Shown one piece after another: positions 1 through 8,789 of a DNA stretch of 64,000 nucleotides (position 1 is the first letter of the stretch; each line of letters opens with the position of its first letter). Location of the stretch: NCBI GenBank assembly GCA_024690965.1, contig JAILOG010000011.1, positions 43,085 through 107,084 of the forward strand, written 5' to 3'. The notes below the pieces were generated by a model. The model worked only from the letters and a program-made list of their open reading frames with translations, was not told where the DNA came from and did not search any database. The stretch is from Clostridiales bacterium (GTDB taxonomy: Bacteria > Bacillota > Clostridia > Oscillospirales > Acutalibacteraceae). Both the position numbers and the translations under genes were made by a program.

Positions 1-2
1 GA

Positions 3-899
3 ATAATGTTTTCCGACGCGGGCTACGGTCTTGTTATGACGCTGGCGTGCTTTACAGCCCTAAAAAAATTTAAGGGTATGGAAAGCGGGCTTAAGCGAAG
101 CGTTAAGATGTTCATGTATTGCGGAATATCCACTATGTTCTGGGGAATAATGTTCGGAAGCTTTTTCGGGGACGCAATTTCAGTTATTTCCGAGACATTT
201 TTCAACCATAAGATAGTTATAGACGCTTTGTGGTTCAATCCCGTCACAAATCCGATGCGTATGTTGATGTTCTCTTTTGCTCTCGGCATAGTACATCTGT
301 TTTCGGGACTTGGGATACTCGCTTATAAGCACATAAAAAGCGGTCACGCAATTTATGCGGTATATGACACCCTAAGTTGGTATTTTATTGTGGGAGGCGC
401 GGTACTCTATCTGCTTTCTCAGGATATGATGGCAGGAATTACGGGTATAAAGCTTCCGCAGACAGTGGGTAATATCGGCGGAATACTTGCGATAATCGGC
501 GCTGTTATAGTGCTTATATTCGCGGGGCGAGAATCCGTTAACCCCGTAAAGCGCATTTTAAAAGGCGCGTACGGATTATACGGTATAACAGGCTATTTGA
601 GCGATATTTTGTCTTACAGCAGATTGCTTGCCCTGGGGCTTGCCACGGGCGTCATCGGTCAGGTTTTCAACCAGATAGCCGCGATCGGCGGCAGCGGGTT
701 TGTCGGTACCATACTATTTATAGTGGTATTTGTTGTGGGACACACGCTTAATATAGGAATTAACGCGCTTGGCGCGTATGTTCACACAAACCGTTTGCAG
801 TTTGTTGAATTCTTTAATAAATTTTATGAGGGCGACGGAAAACCGTTTGAGCCGTTCGCCGTTAAAACAAAATATTATAACATTAAGGAGGAATTTTAA
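3..899 (+). CDS. ntpI: V-type ATP synthase subunit I (a-subunit), 5' end outside window
   Basis: This is the C-terminal membrane half of the V-ATPase stator subunit, which forms the ion half-channels next to the K ring. The frame is open to the left edge, so the first visible ATG (position 6) is internal. About six hydrophobic segments are visible. The segment SYSRLLALGLA, near visible residue 205, contains the conserved Arg that family knowledge places opposite the ring glutamate. The gene stops directly against the ATG of subunit K, and the order I-K-E-C-F-A-B-D is the usual clostridial/enterococcal one. The identification is secure; only the N-terminal part is missing. Confidence 0.95.
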   Translation: MMFSDAGYGLVMTLACFTALKKFKGMESGLKRSVKMFMYCGISTMFWGIMFGSFFGDAISVISETFFNHKIVIDALWFNPVTNPMRMLMFSFALGIVHLFSGLGILAYKHIKSGHAIYAVYDTLSWYFIVGGAVLYLLSQDMMAGITGIKLPQTVGNIGGILAIIGAVIVLIFAGRESVNPVKRILKGAYGLYGITGYLSDILSYSRLLALGLATGVIGQVFNQIAAIGGSGFVGTILFIVVFVVGHTLNIGINALGAYVHTNRLQFVEFFNKFYEGDGKPFEPFAVKTKYYNIKEEF

Positions 900-1397
<498 letters not shown>

Positions 1398-1417
1398 ACT
1401 AACGGAGATGAAGGACT

Positions 1418-1999
1418 ATGACAGGTCTTGACAAAATAATTGAAGAGATAAAAAGCAACGCACAGTCCCGTTGTGATGAAATATCCGAAGACGCAAAGCA
1501 TAAGCGTGATGAAATTATAGCCGCCGCGAAAGAACAGGCAGATGAAATAATCAGGCAGGGCGAGTGTCAGGCAGAAAAACAGGGCGTATTTATAGAAGAG
1601 CGCGGAAACTCCGCAAAAGAGCTTGACAGGCGAAAAAGACTTTTAAGCGCGAAGCAGGAGATAATTTCCTCCGTGCTTGACAAGGTTTTGGATAGGCTTA
1701 AAAACCTGCCCGACGATAAATATTTTGACGTTATATATAATCTTGTAGAGAAAAATATGACAGGCGAAAGCGGACAAATCGCATTGAGTAAAAAGGATAT
1801 TGCCCGACTGCCCAAGGATTTTAACGAAAAGCTTTCTCAAATATCGTCCTCAAAGCTTACATTAAGCAATGAAACACGCAAAACAGACGGCGGATTTGTT
1901 TTGATTTACGGCGGAATAGAAGAAAACTGCTCATTTAAAGCTATGATAGACAGCCGCGGCGAAGAACTGAGAGATTTTATCAAGGATAAGCTTTTTTAA
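1418..1999 (+). CDS. ntpE: V-type ATP synthase subunit E (peripheral stalk)
   Basis: A 193-residue hydrophilic protein. The N-terminal two fifths is a charged, heptad-like helix rich in Glu, Lys, Arg and Ala, and it is followed by a mixed alpha/beta domain, as in peripheral-stalk E subunits that link the A/B head to subunit I. It lies 20 bp after subunit K with a GGAGATGAAGGA ribosome-binding region. Sequence conservation in this family is low, so operon position (K-E-C) carries much of the assignment. Length fits the family. No subunit G/H partner is visible; it may lie upstream of the window, next to the start of subunit I. Confidence 0.9.
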   Translation: MTGLDKIIEEIKSNAQSRCDEISEDAKHKRDEIIAAAKEQADEIIRQGECQAEKQGVFIEERGNSAKELDRRKRLLSAKQEIISSVLDKVLDRLKNLPDDKYFDVIYNLVEKNMTGESGQIALSKKDIARLPKDFNEKLSQISSSKLTLSNETRKTDGGFVLIYGGIEENCSFKAMIDSRGEELRDFIKDKLF

Positions 2000-2017
2000 A
2001 GAGGTGATTATTCTCTT

Positions 2018-2989
2018 ATGGCAAAAGAATATATATACGCTGTGTCGAGAATACACGCTAAAGAGCAAAGCCTGCTTACCATGCAGGACTTAAACGGTCT
2101 CATTATGTGTCCCGATTATGAAAGCTGTGTAAATATGCTTAAAGATAAAGGCTACGGCGGCGAAAATGACGGCAACAACAGCGAGCTTATGCTAAGATCC
2201 GAAAGTGAGAAAACGGCAGAGCTTTTAAACGAGCTTTTGGGTGACGAGAAAGACGCGCTTGACATATTTAAGTATAAGGCTGATTTTCATAACCTGAAGC
2301 TTGCAATAAAATCGGCTATAACACTGTCTGAACCGGATGAATATATAATGCGGGGCGGAAAAACAGAGCCGCAAAGTATTATAAAAAGTGTCGCCGAGAA
2401 AAAATTTGAGCTTTTGCCGGATTATTTGCGTGATGTATGCGAAAAAGCGTTTTCAACACTTTTAGAGACGGGAAGAGGTCAGCTTTGCGACATAATTATA
2501 GACAAAGCGTATTTGGAATTCATTTATAAACAGGGTTCGTTTTCGGACAGCAAGGCGATAAGCCTGTACGCAAAGCTTACAGTGCTTGGCGGTAATGTTA
2601 AAACCGCCGTGAGATGCGCTGACTTCGGCAAAGGGCTTGATTTTATTAAAAACGCCCTCGCGGACACACCCGTTATTGACATAAAGGAGCTTTCAAAGGC
2701 GGCGCTTGACGGCATTGACGCTGTTTGCGCCTGTATATCAAACACGGAGTTTTTTGAGCTTGCGGACGCTTTGCGCGTTTCGGTAAATGAGTTTGAAAAG
2801 CAGTGTGACAACACCTTAATGAAAGAATTAAGGCTTCAGAAAAACGACCATTTTTCGGTAGCTCCGCTTGCGGCGTATTATCTCGCGAAAGAATCCGAGA
2901 TGAAGTCCGTGAGGCTTATTCTGAGCGCGAAGCTAAACAACCTTGATGAAAACGTGATAAAAGAAAGGTTGAGGGATCTGTATGTTTAA
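2018..2989 (+). CDS. ntpC: V-type ATP synthase subunit C (central stalk socket, d-type)
   Basis: A 323-residue, mostly helical soluble protein of the V-ATPase C/AC39 family. This subunit sits on the K ring and receives the D/F shaft. The length and helical character match, and the start Met follows AGAGGTGAT at a good distance. The C-terminus overlaps the start of subunit F by 8 nt, which indicates translational coupling. No catalytic residues are expected. The assignment rests on size, the operon order and the N-terminal sequence around YAVSRIHAKE, which resembles other bacterial NtpC proteins. Confidence 0.9.
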   Translation: MAKEYIYAVSRIHAKEQSLLTMQDLNGLIMCPDYESCVNMLKDKGYGGENDGNNSELMLRSESEKTAELLNELLGDEKDALDIFKYKADFHNLKLAIKSAITLSEPDEYIMRGGKTEPQSIIKSVAEKKFELLPDYLRDVCEKAFSTLLETGRGQLCDIIIDKAYLEFIYKQGSFSDSKAISLYAKLTVLGGNVKTAVRCADFGKGLDFIKNALADTPVIDIKELSKAALDGIDAVCACISNTEFFELADALRVSVNEFEKQCDNTLMKELRLQKNDHFSVAPLAAYYLAKESEMKSVRLILSAKLNNLDENVIKERLRDLYV

Positions 2990-3299
2990 AGTAGCGGTTA
3001 TAGGCGACAAAGACAGCATTTACGGCTTTGCGTTATTAGGGCTGGACGTGTTTTATACAGACAACGAAGAAGACAGGGCAGGCTTGCTCAAAAAGCTATG
3101 CGGCGGCACCTACGGAATAATATATATAACGGAAGAGCTTGCGCAGGAGCTTTCCGAAACAATTGAGAAATATGACGATTTGCCCGTGCCCGCGATAATA
3201 CCCATACCCGGTGCAAAAAACAGCAACGGCATTGGAATGGCAAACGTGAAAAAATCTGTTGAAAAAGCAGTAGGAAGCGACATTATATTTAATTCATAA
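2982..3299 (+). CDS. ntpF: V-type ATP synthase subunit F (central stalk)
   Basis: A 105-residue small alpha/beta protein beginning with the characteristic strand KVAVIGDKDSIYGFALLGLD. Subunit F binds D to form the rotating central shaft. The length agrees with bacterial NtpF/AtpF proteins. The gene overlaps subunit C by 8 nt, and its Shine-Dalgarno lies inside the C coding region. A 44-bp gap separates it from subunit A. Confidence 0.94.
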   Translation: MFKVAVIGDKDSIYGFALLGLDVFYTDNEEDRAGLLKKLCGGTYGIIYITEELAQELSETIEKYDDLPVPAIIPIPGAKNSNGIGMANVKKSVEKAVGSDIIFNS

Positions 3300-3343
3300 T
3301 TAATAATCAAAAAATACCCACTTGAAGGGACTGAATTATAAAG

Positions 3344-5113
3344 ATGAGCAAAGGAATAATCAAAAAAATCGCCGGCCCGCTTGTAATAGCGGAAAATATG
3401 CGTGACGCCAATATGTTCGACGTTGTAAGAGTAAGCAAACAGCGTCTTATAGGCGAAATCATAGAAATGCACGCGGACCGCGCCTCAATACAGGTTTATG
3501 AGGAGACCTCGGGACTTGCCCCGGGAGAAGAAGTAGAATCTACGGGTGTGCCGCTAAGCGTTGAGTTGGGACCCGGACTTATAAAAAGCATTTACGACGG
3601 AATACAGCGTCCGCTTGACGATATAATGAAAAAATCGGGCAACAGCCTTCACAGGGGCGTAGAGGTTCCCTCGCTCAAAAGAGAGCTTGAGTGGGATTTT
3701 GAGCCTTGTGTTAAAGCAGGAGATAAAGTTTCGGGCGGTGATATAATAGGAACCGTAAAAGAAACGGAAGTGGTTCTCCATAAAATTATGGTTCCGCCGA
3801 ATATGAGCGGAACGATAAAATCCATTGTTCCCGGTAAGTATAATGTGGAGCAAACGGTCGCGGTACTTCAAACAGAGGACGGAGAAGAAAATCTTACGCT
3901 TATGCAGAAGTGGCCTGTGCGTGTAGGCAGACCGTACGCCAAAAAGCTTTCTCCCGATAAGCCGCTTGTAACAGGTCAGCGTGTTATAGACACATTGTTC
4001 CCGATTGCGAAGGGCGGCGTGGCTTCTGTTCCCGGACCTTTCGGAAGCGGAAAAACGGTTGTTCAGCATCAGCTCGCGAAATGGGCTGAGGCGGATATAG
4101 TTGTTTATATCGGTTGCGGCGAGCGCGGAAACGAAATGACCGATGTTCTCAACGAATTCCCCGAGCTTATAGACCCCAAAACGGGCAAATCTCTTATGGA
4201 GAGAACCGTGCTTATAGCAAACACATCGGATATGCCTGTTGCCGCCAGAGAAGCATCTATTTACACGGGCATAACCATCGCAGAATATTTCAGAGATATG
4301 GGTTATTCCGTTGCTTTGATGGCAGATTCAACTTCGCGTTGGGCGGAGGCTTTAAGAGAAATGTCGGGCAGACTTGAAGAAATGCCCGGCGAAGAAGGAT
4401 ATCCCGCTTATTTGGGCAGCCGTCTGGCTCAGTTTTATGAAAGAGCGGGGCGTGTTGTGTCTTTAGGAAAAGACGGAAGAGAAGGAACGCTTTCGGTTAT
4501 AGGAGCTGTTTCACCTCCGGGCGGCGATATTTCGGAGCCTGTTTCTCAGGCTACACTGAGAATAGTCAAGGTTTTCTGGGGGCTTGATTCGGGACTTGCG
4601 TACAAACGTCATTTCCCTGCCGTAAACTGGCTTACAAGCTATTCTTTGTACACCGATATGCTCGGCAAATGGTATAATGAAGAAGTCGCGCCCGACTGGA
4701 TGGAATGCAGACAAAGGCTTATGCGCCTTCTCCAGGAAGAGGCAGAGCTTGAAGAAATAGTTAAGCTTGTAGGAATGGACGCCTTGTCCGCGCCCGACCG
4801 ATTAAAGCTTGAAGCGGCAAGGTCTATAAGAGAAGACTTTTTGCATCAGGACGCGTTCCACGAAATTGATACGTATACAACCCTTAAAAAGCAGCATATG
4901 ATGATGAAGCTTGTTCTTTCTTATTATGACCTTTCGGCGGAGGCTCTGGAAAATAACGCAGACATAGAAAAGCTTGTATCTTTGCCGATAAGAGAGAGAA
5001 TAGGAAGATTTAAATACGTTCCTGTTGATAAGATAGACAGTGAATTTAAAAATCTGAATGAAGATCTCAGCCGCGACATAGCGGAGACAGCCGCGGCTTT
5101 AACAGAAGAATAA
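3344..5113 (+). CDS. ntpA: V-type ATP synthase catalytic subunit A
   Basis: A 589-residue catalytic subunit that hydrolyses or makes ATP in the A3B3 head. The Walker A loop GPFGSGKT lies near residue 231. The [11 protein letters not shown] segment contributes the catalytic Glu region, and [16 protein letters not shown] is a strongly conserved catalytic-subunit signature. The bulge (non-homologous) region typical of V-type A subunits lies between the N-terminal barrel and the P-loop. Length is normal for the family. It is followed after 36 bp by subunit B. Confidence 0.98.
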   Translation: MSKGIIKKIAGPLVIAENMRDANMFDVVRVSKQRLIGEIIEMHADRASIQVYEETSGLAPGEEVESTGVPLSVELGPGLIKSIYDGIQRPLDDIMKKSGNSLHRGVEVPSLKRELEWDFEPCVKAGDKVSGGDIIGTVKETEVVLHKIMVPPNMSGTIKSIVPGKYNVEQTVAVLQTEDGEENLTLMQKWPVRVGRPYAKKLSPDKPLVTGQRVIDTLFPIAKGGVASVPGPFGSGKTVVQHQLAKWAEADIVVYIGCGERGNEMTDVLNEFPELIDPKTGKSLMERTVLIANTSDMPVAAREASIYTGITIAEYFRDMGYSVALMADSTSRWAEALREMSGRLEEMPGEEGYPAYLGSRLAQFYERAGRVVSLGKDGREGTLSVIGAVSPPGGDISEPVSQATLRIVKVFWGLDSGLAYKRHFPAVNWLTSYSLYTDMLGKWYNEEVAPDWMECRQRLMRLLQEEAELEEIVKLVGMDALSAPDRLKLEAARSIREDFLHQDAFHEIDTYTTLKKQHMMMKLVLSYYDLSAEALENNADIEKLVSLPIRERIGRFKYVPVDKIDSEFKNLNEDLSRDIAETAAALTEE

Positions 5114-5149
5114 AGACTAATTCCAAATGAGAAAGGAATGGTTTTAACA

Positions 5150-6520
5150 ATGCCAAAAGAATACAGAACCATAGAAGAAGTAGCAGGTCCGCTTATGCTT
5201 GTGCGCGGCGTTGACGATGTAAGCTACAACGATTTGGGCGAAATTGAGCTTGTAAACGGCGAAATTCGCCGCTGCAAGGTGCTTGAGATAAACGGCACGG
5301 ACGCGCTTGTTCAGCTTTTCGAAAGCTCTACGGGCATAAATCTGTCTAACAGTAAAGTAAGATTTTTGGGCAGAAGCATGGAATTGAGCGTCAGCCGAGA
5401 TATGCTGAGCCGTGTTTTTGACGGTTTGGGCAGACCTATAGACGGCGGCCCCGAAATATTGCCCGAAAAGCGAATGGACATAAACGGTCTGCCTATGAAC
5501 CCTGCTGCGCGTAATTATCCTCAGGAGTTTATTCAAACGGGTATTTCCGCGATAGACGGACTTAATACCCTTGTTAGAGGACAAAAGCTTCCCATATTCT
5601 CGGCAAGCGGATTGCCCCACGCAAACCTTGCCGCGCAAATAGCGCGTCAGGCAAAGGTAAGGGGAACAAACGAGCAGTTCGCCGTTGTTTTTGCCGCTAT
5701 GGGTATTACGTTTGAAGAATCCAACTTCTTTGTTGAAAGCTTTAAAGAAACAGGCGCTATTGACAGAACGGTAATGTTTGTAAACCTTGCAAACGACCCC
5801 GCAATAGAGAGAATTTCCACGCCGAGAATGGCACTTACGGCTGCAGAATATCTCGCTTTTGAGGAAAATATGCACGTGCTCGTAATTATGACGGATATAA
5901 CAAACTATGCCGACGCGTTGAGAGAAGTTTCCGCGGCGAGAAAAGAAGTTCCGGGCAGACGCGGATATCCCGGATATATGTATACGGATTTAGCGTCGCT
6001 TTATGAGCGCGCGGGCCGTCAAAAGGGCAAAAACGGCAGCATTACGCTTATTCCGATACTTACAATGCCCGAAGACGACAAAACCCACCCCATACCTGAC
6101 CTTACGGGATATATAACAGAAGGACAGATAATACTCAGCCGTGACCTTTACAGAAAGGGCGTAACACCGCCGATAGACGTTTTGCCGTCACTTTCTCGTT
6201 TAAAAGATAAGGGCATAGGCGAGGGCAAGACCCGTGCGGACCACGCAAATACCATGAATCAGCTGTTTGCCGCGTACGCGAGAGGAAAAGACGCAAAGGA
6301 GCTTATGGTAATTTTGGGTGAAGCGGCGCTTACGGATATAGATAAACTGTACGCTAAATTTGCCGATGAATTTGAGAGTAAATATGTTTCACAGGGCTAT
6401 AACGCAAACAGAAGCATAGAAGAAACGCTCGATATAGGCTGGAAGTTGTTATCTATACTGCCCAGAAGCGAGCTTAAACGTATTAAAGACGAATATCTTG
6501 ATAAATACTACGGAAAATAA
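5150..6520 (+). CDS. ntpB: V-type ATP synthase non-catalytic subunit B
   Basis: A 456-residue partner of subunit A. It lacks a Walker A loop, as expected for B subunits, and keeps the typical segments [19 protein letters not shown] and [17 protein letters not shown]. An ATG at 5138 lies immediately against the AAAGGA motif, leaving no spacing. The in-frame ATG at 5150 ([13 protein letters not shown]) matches the usual protein start and is chosen here. The gene is part of the single-strand run of closely spaced V-ATPase genes. Confidence 0.97.
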   Translation: MPKEYRTIEEVAGPLMLVRGVDDVSYNDLGEIELVNGEIRRCKVLEINGTDALVQLFESSTGINLSNSKVRFLGRSMELSVSRDMLSRVFDGLGRPIDGGPEILPEKRMDINGLPMNPAARNYPQEFIQTGISAIDGLNTLVRGQKLPIFSASGLPHANLAAQIARQAKVRGTNEQFAVVFAAMGITFEESNFFVESFKETGAIDRTVMFVNLANDPAIERISTPRMALTAAEYLAFEENMHVLVIMTDITNYADALREVSAARKEVPGRRGYPGYMYTDLASLYERAGRQKGKNGSITLIPILTMPEDDKTHPIPDLTGYITEGQIILSRDLYRKGVTPPIDVLPSLSRLKDKGIGEGKTRADHANTMNQLFAAYARGKDAKELMVILGEAALTDIDKLYAKFADEFESKYVSQGYNANRSIEETLDIGWKLLSILPRSELKRIKDEYLDKYYGK

Positions 6521-6531
6521 GGTGACAAATT

Positions 6532-7200
6532 ATGGCTGTAACGCAAGTTAACCCTACCCGTATGGAGCTTACGCGTTTAAAGAAAAAGCTTGTTACCGCC
6601 ACAAGAGGGCACAAGCTTTTAAAAGACAAACGCGATGAGCTTATGAGGCAGTTTCTCGATATGGTTAGAGAAAACAAAGCCTTAAGAGAAAAGGTTGAGC
6701 TTGGCATAAAGAATTCCAACAAAAATTTTGTTTTGGCGCGCGCGGGTATCTCAAATGAGGTTTTGGGTGCGTCTGTTATGGCGCCCGGACAGGAGATAAG
6801 CCTTGATATTTCAAAGCGAAATATTATGAGTGTGGATATACCCCAATACAGCATAAAGACAAGAACATCGGATCCTAATGATATATATTCTTACGGGCTT
6901 GCGTTTACGTCAGCGGATTTAGACGACGCGGTAAAGTCGCTTTCAAATGTGTTTGAAGATATGCTGAAGCTTGCGGAGTGTGAGAAATCGTGCAGGCTTA
7001 TGGCAAGCGAAATTGAAAAGACAAGGCGCAGAGTAAACGCGCTTGAACACGTAATGATCCCAGACACAAAAGAAAAGATCAAGTATATTACGATGAAGCT
7101 TGATGAAAACGAGCGCAGCACGCAGGTGCGCCTTATGAAAGTTAAAGATATGATGCTCAAAGAAACAATAGAAAAAAACAGAGCACAAGATATGAAATAA
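6532..7200 (+). CDS. ntpD: V-type ATP synthase subunit D (central stalk)
   Basis: A 222-residue long-helix protein; the first 70 and last 80 residues are heptad-rich and charged and would form the antiparallel coiled coil of the rotor shaft. The N-terminal motif NPTRMELTRLKKKL and the following ATRGHKLLKDKRDEL are hallmark sequences of V/A-type subunit D. It starts 11 bp after subunit B with a GGTGAC ribosome-binding site and is the last gene of the operon. A large stem-loop follows. Confidence 0.97.
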   Translation: MAVTQVNPTRMELTRLKKKLVTATRGHKLLKDKRDELMRQFLDMVRENKALREKVELGIKNSNKNFVLARAGISNEVLGASVMAPGQEISLDISKRNIMSVDIPQYSIKTRTSDPNDIYSYGLAFTSADLDDAVKSLSNVFEDMLKLAECEKSCRLMASEIEKTRRRVNALEHVMIPDTKEKIKYITMKLDENERSTQVRLMKVKDMMLKETIEKNRAQDMK

Positions 7201-7211
7201 ACAATATTATA

Positions 7212-7270
7212 AAAACCGTATAATTATAATTAATCGCGCTAAAGGGCGATATTTGTGATTATGCGGTTTT
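7212..7270 (+). terminator. Long stem-loop after the V-ATPase operon
   Basis: The ends AAAACCG (7212-7218) and CGGTTTT (7264-7270) pair, with further AT-rich pairing inside (ATAAT/ATTAT) and an inner GATTA-type stem closing near ATCGC/GCGAT. The 3' arm ends in TTTT. It lies between subunit D and lspA and would separate the two transcription units, although the T-run is short and partial read-through into lspA is possible. Confidence 0.55.
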
Positions 7271-7291
7271 GCGGTTTGGAGGAATTATTTT

Positions 7292-7759
7292 ATGGCGTTG
7301 GCGCTTTTACTTATGGGAACTCTTGTAATAACAGACCAGCTTACAAAATATATGGTAGTGAATTTTTTGATGCCTGTGGGCAGCGTGCCTGTGATAGGTG
7401 ATTTTTTCAAATTTACTTATCTTGAAAACCGCGGCGCGGCATTCGGCATTTTTCAAAACCAAAGATGGATATTTATTGTTTTAACATTCGCGATATTGGC
7501 GGTGATGCTTTGGATATCGTTCAGATATGAGATAAAAAGCAAAATGCTTTTTGCATCGCTTGTGCTTGTTGCCGCGGGAGGAATAGGAAATCTGATAGAC
7601 AGAATTTTTTTGGGATATGTTATTGATTTTATAAGTTTTTCGTTTTTTCCGCCGATATTCAACTTCGCGGACTGTTGTATAACGGTGGGTGCCGTTATGC
7701 TGCTTGTTTCAATGATTTTTATAAAAAATCCGGCAGAAAAAAAGATAAAAGAAGATTAA
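7292..7759 (+). CDS. lspA: Lipoprotein signal peptidase (signal peptidase II)
   Basis: A 155-residue integral membrane aspartic protease that cleaves the signal peptide of diacylglyceryl-modified prolipoproteins. Four hydrophobic helices are visible. The family motifs are present: DQLTKYMV near the N-terminus, ENRGAAFG, GNLIDR (Asp near residue 100) and FNFADCCI (Asp near residue 124); the last two carry the catalytic aspartates. It has a strong GGAGGA ribosome-binding site and is followed after 4 bp by the pseudouridine synthase, a very common pairing in Firmicutes. The window encodes at least two lipoprotein candidates that would be substrates. Confidence 0.97.
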   Translation: MALALLLMGTLVITDQLTKYMVVNFLMPVGSVPVIGDFFKFTYLENRGAAFGIFQNQRWIFIVLTFAILAVMLWISFRYEIKSKMLFASLVLVAAGGIGNLIDRIFLGYVIDFISFSFFPPIFNFADCCITVGAVMLLVSMIFIKNPAEKKIKED

Positions 7760-7763
7760 CAGT

Positions 7764-8681
7764 ATGGAAATAATTGAGTTTAAAATAACCGAAAACAGCG
7801 GCGGCGAGAGAATAGATAAGTCAGTATCCGAAAACACGGAGCTTTCACGCTCGGCGGCACAAAAGCTCATAGAGCAAAACGCCGTTTTGGTAAATGACGC
7901 TCCCGTTAAATCAAATTACAAAGTGAAATTAAACGACATGGTGAAAGTGAATGTTCCGGAGCCTAAAAACATAGAAACAACGCCTGAAAACATACCGCTT
8001 GAAATCATATATGAGGACGATTGGCTTTTGGTGGTTAACAAGCCCAAAGGAATGGTAGTTCACCCCGCCGCGGGAAATTACAGCGGCACGCTTGTAAACG
8101 CACTGTTATACCATTGCAAGGATTCACTGTCGGGCATAAACGGAGAAATACGCCCGGGAATAGTACACAGAATAGACAAAAACACAAGCGGCCTGCTCAT
8201 AGTCGCGAAAAACGACGCCGCCCACATAAAGCTTGCGCAGCAGATAAAAGAACACAGCTTTACAAGAGAATACGAAGCCGTGGTACACGGCACCTTTAAA
8301 AGCGAAAAGGGCACGGTTAATCTGCCTATAGGACGTCACGGCACAGACAGAAAAAAGATGGCAGTCACAAACAAGAACTCAAGAAATGCCGTAACACATT
8401 ATGAAGTAATAAAGCAATATGAAAAATACACCCATATAAGATTAAAGCTCGAAACGGGAAGAACACATCAAATAAGGGTGCATATGGCGTATTTGGGGCA
8501 TCCTGTTGCGGGCGACGACGTATACGGAAAGAAAAATACGGATAAAGAATTGTGCGGACAATGCCTGCACGCAAAAAAAATCGGATTTGTTCACCCCAAA
8601 ACAGGAGAATATATGGAGTTTGACTCCGACCTGCCCGAATATTTTAAAAATTTTTTGAGCAAGCTCAAACCGGTTTGTTAA
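7764..8681 (+). CDS. rluD: RluA/RluD-family 23S rRNA pseudouridine synthase
   Basis: A 305-residue enzyme. An N-terminal S4 RNA-binding domain (about residues 10-75) is followed by the catalytic domain. The motif GIVHRIDKNTSGLLIVAK, near residues 132-150, contains the catalytic Asp. RLKTGRTHQIRVHM-like sequence (LETGRTHQIRVH) and the GDDVYG motif are also visible. Enzymes of this class convert uridines of 23S rRNA, such as the helix 69 sites, to pseudouridine. The exact target cannot be read from sequence alone, so the symbol is by closest family. It is co-transcribed with lspA (4-bp gap). Confidence 0.93.
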   Translation: MEIIEFKITENSGGERIDKSVSENTELSRSAAQKLIEQNAVLVNDAPVKSNYKVKLNDMVKVNVPEPKNIETTPENIPLEIIYEDDWLLVVNKPKGMVVHPAAGNYSGTLVNALLYHCKDSLSGINGEIRPGIVHRIDKNTSGLLIVAKNDAAHIKLAQQIKEHSFTREYEAVVHGTFKSEKGTVNLPIGRHGTDRKKMAVTNKNSRNAVTHYEVIKQYEKYTHIRLKLETGRTHQIRVHMAYLGHPVAGDDVYGKKNTDKELCGQCLHAKKIGFVHPKTGEYMEFDSDLPEYFKNFLSKLKPVC

Positions 8682-8721
8682 AGTGGCAAAAACGGTAAAT
8701 ATGTCTATTAAAATAAAAATA

Positions 8722-8751
8722 TTGACTTAATTTATCATATTATGATATCAT
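8722..8751 (+). promoter_or_regulatory. SigA-type promoter of the dockerin protease, with palindrome
   Basis: TTGACT (8722-8727) and TATCAT (8746-8751) are separated by 18 bp. A perfect 7-bp inverted repeat TATCATA-T-TATGATA (8733-8747) covers the spacer and touches the -10 element, so it could be a repressor operator. The start codon is 38 bp downstream. Confidence 0.6.
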
Positions 8752-8789
8752 AAGGTAGATGTAGAATGAGCTTTTTTGGAGGAGTTATT

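Noticed and set aside
5144..5875. 243-residue minus-strand frame opposite V-ATPase subunit B
   Set aside because: Composition (Tyr, Arg, Cys and His rich) and exact opposition to a well-conserved gene mark it as a shadow.
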